Shown one piece after another: positions 9,801 to 18,800 of a stretch of 63,089 nt of DNA. Source of the DNA: UBA5070 sp035352895 (GTDB lineage Bacteria > Fibrobacterota > Fibrobacteria > UBA5070); contig DAOPYN010000020.1 of NCBI GenBank assembly GCA_035352895.1, positions 1 through 63,089 of the forward strand, given 5' to 3'. A program made the position numbers and the translations under genes. Position 1 is the first letter of the stretch; the number at the start of each line of letters is the position of its first letter. The notes under the pieces were generated by a model. That model was not told where the DNA came from and made no database searches. It saw nothing but the letters and a program-made list of their open reading frames with translations.

Positions 9801-12800
9801 GGGGCTCCCTTGAAGTAGTAGCGAAGCTCGAATCCGCCCTTGACGGGAACACCGGTATCATTGGCCACGGCGATCTTCACCCGCAATTGACCATTGGAAA
9901 CCTTGGTTCCAGTCCAAACGCGCATTTGGGCGACATCCATGTCGCGCCATTCCGACACGTCGCCATCAACCACCACGGGTCGGAAGCCATACGGATCGAA
10001 CAAGCGCAAGCGATGGGTCGCGGTGTCAATCACAGTGTCTCCACCGCCAGTCGAGACGATGCCCCAACGAAGTTGGTGAAGCTGATCACCAGTTCCGAAC
10101 AGATCCCAACCGATTTCCCAGACACCCAGATTCGCGGGAGCTTGTCTAAGGCTGGGCAGGATTTGGGTTCCTGTTCCCACCTGGACCGTACGCGGATCGT
10201 CAGGGTGATTCCCGAAGTGGATCATTCCATTGGCGGCCGAACCACCTTCATGGAGGGTATCCCCCACGGCTGTCCAAACCCCGCTCTGGAAGGAATAGGG
10301 AATCGCGTGAGCACCCTTCGCAGTGTCGCTGCCGTCACCCGAAATCAATTCCAGCGCGCGATCCGCACCACGAATTGCGCTTGCGGTGTCACCGGTAGTG
10401 CTGTCTCCATCCGAATCCACATACAGACGCAAGGGGGGGGACCAGGATTGGCCAGCAGGCAGCGGATTCCAAGAGTGGACCAACCAATGCGTGCGCGGCG
10501 TCTGGGATCCATCTGCACGGGTCACCAGAGTTTGGCGCATGTAGACCTCGCCCACATCTTGGCCCACGTGGTGATCATTCTGCGGATCGACCACCTGGAG
10601 GTCTGGGAGCGAATCGACAAACCAAACGACCAGGGAATCCTCGTTCCCCACCCAGTCCTTCGCCCACACCACCAGCTTCTGCTTGCGCTTGGTGGCCACG
10701 AATCGGACCAGCTTTTCCGCACTGTGTCTGGCCAGCAGAGAATCCAGGTGCGGGAAGGCTGAGGAATCCAACTCGCGCCCATCCAGCTGGATTCGTCGCG
10801 CCACAACCAAGCCGTCGTCTTGAGCCCCAACATCCAAGTCGAGGGTATCCCCTAGCCGAATGGTCACCAGTTGTTCCTTGGACTGGCCGGAATAGGCGAG
10901 CAGTTTGGCGCGCGGCTCCGAATGGTAGGGATTGTTGGTGTCCCGGCTGGTCGGCGTCATCAGACGCTTTCCGTTGTTCACCAAAAACGCCACTTTACGG
11001 ATCACGGAATCCGCAGAATCCCTTACGCCACGCATTTCACGTTGGAAAGAATCGATCATGGTCGGCCAAACCAGCCAGCCATTGCCATCTGGCTTGCGAA
11101 CCTGATGGACGGTGAGCCACGGTGCGGTTCGGTCAGAGAGAACCAGGAACTTCAATTTCTGCTCGTTGCCCGCCAGATCACGCACCACCAACTGGAACGG
11201 CTTGTCGGTACTGTCGATGTCCAGCGGTAGAACCTTGGCGCTGACCACGGAATCCTTGGAGCCTCGGTACAAAGCCCAAACCTCGGATTCTGGAACCTTT
11301 GCCGTAAGGCTGTCCAGTCCAGCGGAATCCTTTGCATGGATCTCCACCATGAACTTCTTCGTGGCTGGATCCAATTGCGTCGCCGTGGGATGGAAGGTGT
11401 ACACGGTGTCACCAGAGGAGGTATCCAGGTCAGGTTCAATGGTTTGGCCACCGGGGGCACGTCCCTGGATGGAAAGGATTTGAGGCGCCACGGCATCGAT
11501 CCCAACACCCAACCAGATGCTGTCCTGGTTGCCGTAGCGGTCCCGTGCCTTCAAGGAGACCCATCGAACAGAAGCGTTCGACGCCAGATCCGGAATCTGC
11601 GCCTTCCAACTTAGGTGGACCGAATCCCCAACGTCATGATTGGTCAGGGAGTCCTTCTGGATGGCATCACCGGTCTTGCTGGCCGCATTCCTCCACAGCG
11701 CAGTCCAGTCGGGCTGTTTGTGGGTAGAGCCTGCCAAAGCATTCACCGGCAATTCCACGCCTGGCCGTGCTGGACGGGCGAGAATGAGGCCATCAGGCGA
11801 AGAAACCACGCTATCCGTCCAACGGAGCCGTGGATGAGCGGTATCCCCCACATCCACCTGGAAGGTCAGCAGGTTGTTCCGCAAATCTGGCTCCTTCAGG
11901 GTATCTCCTGTGGGCAGCACGATCTTGAAGCTGTCCACCGACACTTGGCCATTGCGCAAACCGAAATGAGCCGAATCGGGAAGCACACACCGGAGGGTGC
12001 CCACGGAAGTGGTCCCTCCCCGGAGGGGCTTGACCAACCAGTTGGCGGGAGCACATCCCGCCAGACTCGCATGGACCTTGGTGGAGTCCAGACTGTCGAC
12101 GATCCCACCTGCACGGAATCGCAGAGAGACCTTCACGGTCAACGAATCGCCTGGGATCGGCTTCCATCCCACCGTGCGTGCTCCATGTGTTTGCACGAGG
12201 ACCGTGACATCTTCCTTGCGAAGGATCTGATCCGGAACGAACAAGGCGTTGTAAATGTAGGCCGCCGCTCGATCCGCATCGGAGGTGCTGCGCACATCCG
12301 GGATTTCCAGGAGGGTGCCATTGCGGAGACGACCAGCCGGGAAGTACAGGAAGGATCCCACCCTCACGGTGTCAATCTTCTTCGTTCCGTTGGCCAGAAG
12401 AGTGGTGTCGAATTTGCGAGCCAGCATTCCCCAATCGACGGGGATCGAGGCAGAATCGAACCAAGCCATCTTCAACGGTGTGCGCATGGTGTCGCGCACT
12501 TGCACAGGCCAGGCGCGGACCGTCCAGGAATCCACCGAATCCGCACGCAAGGGCTGAACCCGGATTCCTTTACCGAACCACAGATAGGCGTTGTAGTCCT
12601 TCGTGGTGGAAGGTGTCTGCGGGAGGCCATAGATCCGTGCACGCAGGACATCAGTGGAATCCGCGCGCACGATGGTGCCTGCAGAATTCAAGCGAGCGGA
12701 GAACGCAGGAGCGCCTGCGAACACCAGATTACCGCCACTTTGTGTCCAGCGGAACAGCGGAGATTCGTCCTTGCCTTTCCAGAGCGAGGGAGGCAAAGCG

Positions 12801-15800
12801 CTGTCCAGAAGAACCAGCGCCCCCTTCGTGGAGGCATCCAAGAATTGGAGAACCAGAGTGGTGTCCGCGATACGGGCATCGATGCCTCGCGTGAACAAGA
12901 AATCCTGGATGCGACGGACGTAGGTTGGATCCTTACGTCCAGGAAGGATCAATGCCTTGGGCACGGTCACGATCAGAGGCTTGACCACCATCTGAGTGTC
13001 CAGCACCTGGCCCTGGCTTCCCAGCGAAGAGATCCTCACATCGGCGTAGTCCTGGAACAAGCGGGTATCGCTCGCCACAGGCTTCCAGGTCCAATGGAAG
13101 GAACCAGGCTGCAGACTCAGGGTATCCTCAAGCAGTACGCGTCCCTTGTGCCGAACAGAAACCAAGGCACGTCCCGCACGCTGCGAGAAGCCCTCGACAA
13201 CCACTCGATCCATTCGCTTGTTGCTCTTGGCAAGGACCACATCCGGCCATCCCACCCAGAGACTATCTCCCGGAACGGCACGGGTGATGCTCACACCAGG
13301 GCCCAGGTCCTGAAGGCGAACGTTGCGGCAAATCGACCGTACACCGCCAAGACTTCCTTGGATCAGAGCACAGACAGAATTCTGGCCCAGGTCCAGACTA
13401 TCGGCCGGAAGCGTCCAGGTGGCGGAAAGGGATTCGACCTTCTTGGACGGGACCAGGGGAGTGCCCACAAGGGGAATCAACTTCCCACCAGAGGTGCGGA
13501 TCCAAGCAGAAACGATCGCGGAATCCTTCACCCACAGCCGGACACCCAGCTCGCGAGCCTGGGACTTTGGCAGAACGGTATCGGACAAGGCCAACGAAGC
13601 TTCGATGGAATCCTTGACGACCCGGAAACGGGCGGACTGGCTTCCCAACGAATCCACTTGTGCATAGAACATCCAATCTCCCGTACGTGCCACGGCACCA
13701 TCGGCGTAGAGATTCCACTGACCCTCCACCACGACGGAGTCCGAGCCAAGGACCTGGCTGGTTCCCGTCCACTTTTGGGCCGTTGCGGTTTCCAGGAAAT
13801 CGTTCGATCGCGTTGCGGAAATTTTCAGGATTCGGCTCTTCAATCCCAGAGCCAGAACCTTCCATCGGAGTAGTCCCGCGGCGGTATCGGAAAGACCCAC
13901 CACGCTGGGTGCCAGGCTTTGCAGCACAAGTTCCGGAGCTGCGGTATCGATTCCGATCCAAACGACCTTCGCGGGCGCGGTCGAGACGACTCCCGACACA
14001 CTCGCTGCACGGATTTCGGCCCGGTAGATGCCTTTGGCTAGGCTGACTCCAGCAGGACAGGATCCCCATGGATAGGAATTGACTCCTTCCATCACTGGGG
14101 TATCGAATTTGTCCACCAGGACCCCGGTGGAAGAGAGAATCCGGATTTTGGCAGCTCCTGCCGCATCCGAGTACCAGGCGAGGAGTCCCTTGGAGGAACA
14201 GCTTGAGCTCAGCTTCCTGGGTTCGAAGGAGAATCGATCGAAGCCAGGGATGCGATCCGGTGCGCTGGGCAGGATGACCGCAGAAGCAAATGCATCCACG
14301 AATCGAGCACGCAACTGGACTTGGCCAGCCAGAATGGCCTTGATCACGGTGGAATCCAGAACGATCGACGAATCGAACTTCCCGGTTGACCTTGGATTCA
14401 GGAGCCATCTGGTCAGAGAGGCGGGCAAGGAGTCCTGCGTTCCCACCGGCTGGATTCGGATTTCCACTTGGGGTAGGGTCCAACCAATCAGTTGGCGACG
14501 AGTCCTACCATCGAGTGACAGTTGCAAGCGTCCACCCACCAAGGTAGCGGAAACCCAACGGGGTGCGAGGTTCTTGGAGAGATCTCCAACCAGGACCATC
14601 GCGGTGGAGAAGTGAGGAACAAGTCCCACCAGCAGAACCTTGTCGAAGTCCGCCGACCCCGTATTCCCGGAGCTGGAGCGGTTCAACACAAAGGAGGTGG
14701 GGACTTTCTCCATGGCCTTGGAATCGGACAGGATCCAAATGGCCAGATTCTGTCGCACCCAAGTGGTGCATGCTTGGATCTGGGCCAGGGTAACGGTCTG
14801 CGCCGAATCCGGAAGGATGGTGCCCATCCGGGAAAGGATTTCCCGCAGGGTCAGGGTGTAATACAAGGATGCAGGCTTGGAGAAGCCCATCCCGCTGGGT
14901 GACATCGAAATGACCGGACCCAGAGGCTTCAAGCCGGGAACCGGAAGATCATCCAGATCCGCTCCTGCCAGCGTGTGCAGGACCACGGGTCGGTTGTCGG
15001 TGTTGGTGGGATCCGCAGGAATCTTCAGTTCAGCACGATGGTAGGCATCGGAAAGTGTCAAGGAATCCTTCGAGCGAGGAGTTCCGATCACGAAATCCTT
15101 CCGCATCCAGACATTCTCGATGGTACCCGAAAGGGTGTCCTTGGCGGTGATTCGCACCACGAAGGATGCCTTCCCGGAACGTCCGGTGATATTCCACCAG
15201 ACAACATCCGAGGTGGAATCGATTTGCCATTGGTCAGGTTGTTCTCCAGGCCGCCGGATGCCTGTCCAGAGGTCCATCGAATCGGTGAGCTGCTTGGGAG
15301 GAGCCAACCGGACCCATTCGGTATCCTGGACACCGAAGGCCTTCCAGGAGAGGATCTTGAGTCCACGCCCGGCCTTTGATACCAGCCGATTGGGCAGCGC
15401 TCCTTCCAGGCGCACCCACCGCTGGCTGGATTGCGAAGCCGCCAGTCCAAGTGCGACGTCTTGGAGTGACGGATTTCCACGCAGCACGAAGTCCCGGTTG
15501 GGCGTTTGACCATCCGGGTAGAACAGCTCCACAGTCCATCGTGCCTTGTCGCCGGTAGTCGCAAGAAGGTTGGGATTCAGGACCACGGAGTCCGTGCAAC
15601 GCCCGGATACATCGTTCCTGGCCCGAACAAACGCCGAAGCGACACTGGGTTTGTAGCAAGGAACGGACGCCAGATTCGCGGCTCCAACCGCAACCGGCAT
15701 GAGGGCGATCCCGTTGCGCCAAGGCTCATAACCTCCCACGCGGTTTCCGAAATTCTGGGAGAGGTGGACCCAGCCACCACGCCCCTTCAGGAGCGAATCA

Positions 15801-18800
15801 GACGCCGACGACCACAATTCCTGTCTGGTTGGCTGGTAGGCGTAGCGCGCGATCAGGCGGGGCTTGGCAGCCACAACCATGGTGTCGCGATTGTTCCAGA
15901 CGCTCTTCCAACGGAGGGTGTCGCGCTGGGTGGTATCCAACCTCCACGAAATGATCTGCTGGCCTTCGAGGAATCGTCCCAAGTTGTCCAGTGGCTGCAC
16001 ATTCCAGGTCAGCGTCGCGGCTTTGACAAACGAGTACAGTCGATGGCTCGATCGTCCTGCGACGGATCCTGCCCAACGTTCGTCTGGCAATTCCGGGAAC
16101 AGGTCGCGGACGGTGATGACCAGCGAATCCGTTGGAATGGGTTTGCCTGGCTTCCAAAGCGAATCCGCTCCCACCTTGGCAGGTGCAATGGACCATGTAC
16201 GACCGAAGTGTGCGCTATCGAGCACCAATCGGACATCCTGAAGGTTGGCGCGATCCAGATGGGCACGCAGGTCGAGCGCAACATTGGGCCAGGGAGCCGG
16301 AGTGGTATCCCAAACCACTCCGAAAGTGCGGTCATCCACGCGCAACCTCGGCTTGAAGACCAGATCATGGTTAGCCCAGTGCTTCCTTGCACTGTCTGTC
16401 AATTGATCCTTCTCATCCCTGGTCCCGGGGCCTCCATGGGTTCCCCAGTTTTGGATGAAGTCCACTTCCGTGAGGGTATCGCCGGACTTGTTGACCGGCC
16501 AAGTCCTGGAAACGACCTGACCATTCACGATTAGCGCAGTATCCAATTTATCCACCCAAGCAATCGGAGATGGCTTGTACCACCACCCCAATTGGCCAGC
16601 TTTGTACCCTCCAAACGAGGAATAGCCGCCAATCGTCTTGCGGGACGATTGCACATCCCATCGGAGTCCATCTTCAATAGGATCCACCAAACCGGTGTCA
16701 GCAAACAAAGTGCGCTTCACCACCGTGACGGTGGGATCGTTCAAATAAAACCAGGGGTGCATCCAGTTAATGCGAGGAGGCACGGAATAAGCCCAGGTAT
16801 TTCGAACCCCAAGATTATTCAAATCTCCAACCCAGCTTGCTCTACTGTGGTAATCCCCAGACCAATAAATATCTTTTGTCAAATCCGCGAATTCATATCC
16901 TTTGTTGTCATTACTAAACCACTCATTGGATATGGTGAAGAACCAGTTATTATCCGCAGGCCTCTGTTCCCATTTCTTCCCCGTTTCTCCATAAGCCGGA
17001 ATCATCCTATCGTCCCCAACATTAGTCCGCGAATACACCGAACCACCAGCCCAATCCCATCCCCGATTTACAGTTGTCGTTGCATTCATTTGGGTGGCAT
17101 ACAGAAGCTTCCCGGATGTATCAGCCCCGAGCTTGCCATATCCAGCAGGAAGGACATAGAACCTTTGACTCCAATCATCGGGAGTCAAATGAAAATGACC
17201 GTCATCCGTGACACTGATATAGTTGCGATGAAGCTTGAAATCGGAACTGGTATTCAGGTTACTGAACCACTGAGCATTTCTCAAAACGCCAGCAGCAGTA
17301 TCCAGGTATTCTTGTAAATTTGGCTGCGCGAGAGGAATCGAATCCCGCGATGCCAAGTAAGCAAGGATTTCAACCTTCGAAACGATCAGATGCTTCCGTT
17401 CCATTCGATAAGCTGAGTCAAGAGCTTCAGATGGCTTAATTCTTTCAGCTACCAAGGAATCAATAGTTTTCTTTAAAGATATTTTCTGCAACGAATCCTG
17501 CGCCGCCACGACGGGATCCCAAATACTTCTAGTCACGGTTGTATCGCGGCGCTGGTTGGTAATGGTATTATCCCCTGTGGCACGCTGACAATAATACCCG
17601 CGAGCTGCGATTGAATCCACCTTTCGAAGCAATTCCACATTGCCGCGGGCCTGCATTTTCACAAAAAGGTTATCTTCCCAAGCAACGATTGGGGAGATCA
17701 TTCCCCGCAACCCTTTGCTCCAATCGGGTGCCAGATCATAAGGCCCTTCATCAACGCAGAAGACGGGATTGGATACGGAAGCCTTAATCAGATTGTACCG
17801 ACCCACAGTTCCCCGCATGGACTGGAGAAGGGGAGATTCTCCCAAGAACCCGGAATAACCGATATTTGTTGCATAAAATTTGTCGCCACTGCGATTTAGG
17901 AACTCTCGATTGACCCCATCACCAAAAAATTTGGAAGCATCGAAGCTATAGACACCGCCTTCTGCCTCGAACTCAATGTTTTCCTTTACCCCAGACTGCT
18001 TGAAAACGAGCGGAGTGCCAATTTTTTCCGTCTTTGTGAAGGATGCTAGTGAATCAGGGCTTCGAATCGTTTCTCCGCGACTACCAATCCCTGTCATTCC
18101 AGGATGAAGAAAGAACCAAAACGGAATATTTTCTGCCGCGGGATTAATTGTGGTTGTCCGCTTCTTGAAGTGGTACCAGGACCAGTAGAATCCCTCGGCA
18201 ATCCATGTCCCCGAATAGTTCTGGAATCCTGCAATGCTGTTGTACGCCTTTGCCCATTCCACCTGGTAGTCCACAGGAAGGAACAATCGAGCGGTTTGTT
18301 TTCCTTCGGGGAGCAACCGGAATCGAACATCCGCATCCGGGTAGTAGGCCAAGGGTCCTTCCAAACGAGCACGGATCCGCACATCACTGATGAGGTCAGC
18401 GATCCGCAAGGAATCCTGGTTGGCCCCCTGCACATAGGCCCCGGTATCGGTAATCAAAGAGGCCGGAGTGCGGACAATCTGAACGGTGTCACGGTCCAGG
18501 AGGACCCAAGCGTCATTGCGCAGGACCTCCAGCCCAAGGACAAACCAGCGGTCCGATCCATTGGGATCCACGCGACGCACCCCGTTCGAGTCGGAGCCAT
18601 CCCAGCTCAGGATTTGGCGCAGGTCCGTGTTACCGGGAAGAAGGTTCACCACCGAGCCGGCGGAATCCGTCACCACGATGCGCACCTGCTCCGGCGCATC
18701 CAGCTTGATGGAGCCACGGATCTTGGGCAAGGTCCATCCGAGATCAGCCAGTCCCAGATCAAGGGTATCCGGATCCACCACCAGGGTGGAATCCGCGGCC

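Noticed and set aside
11615..13873. 752-codon open frame on the plus strand opposite the giant gene
   Set aside because: Shadow frame with no domains, no ribosome site and low-complexity His/Arg/Gly/Gln sequence.
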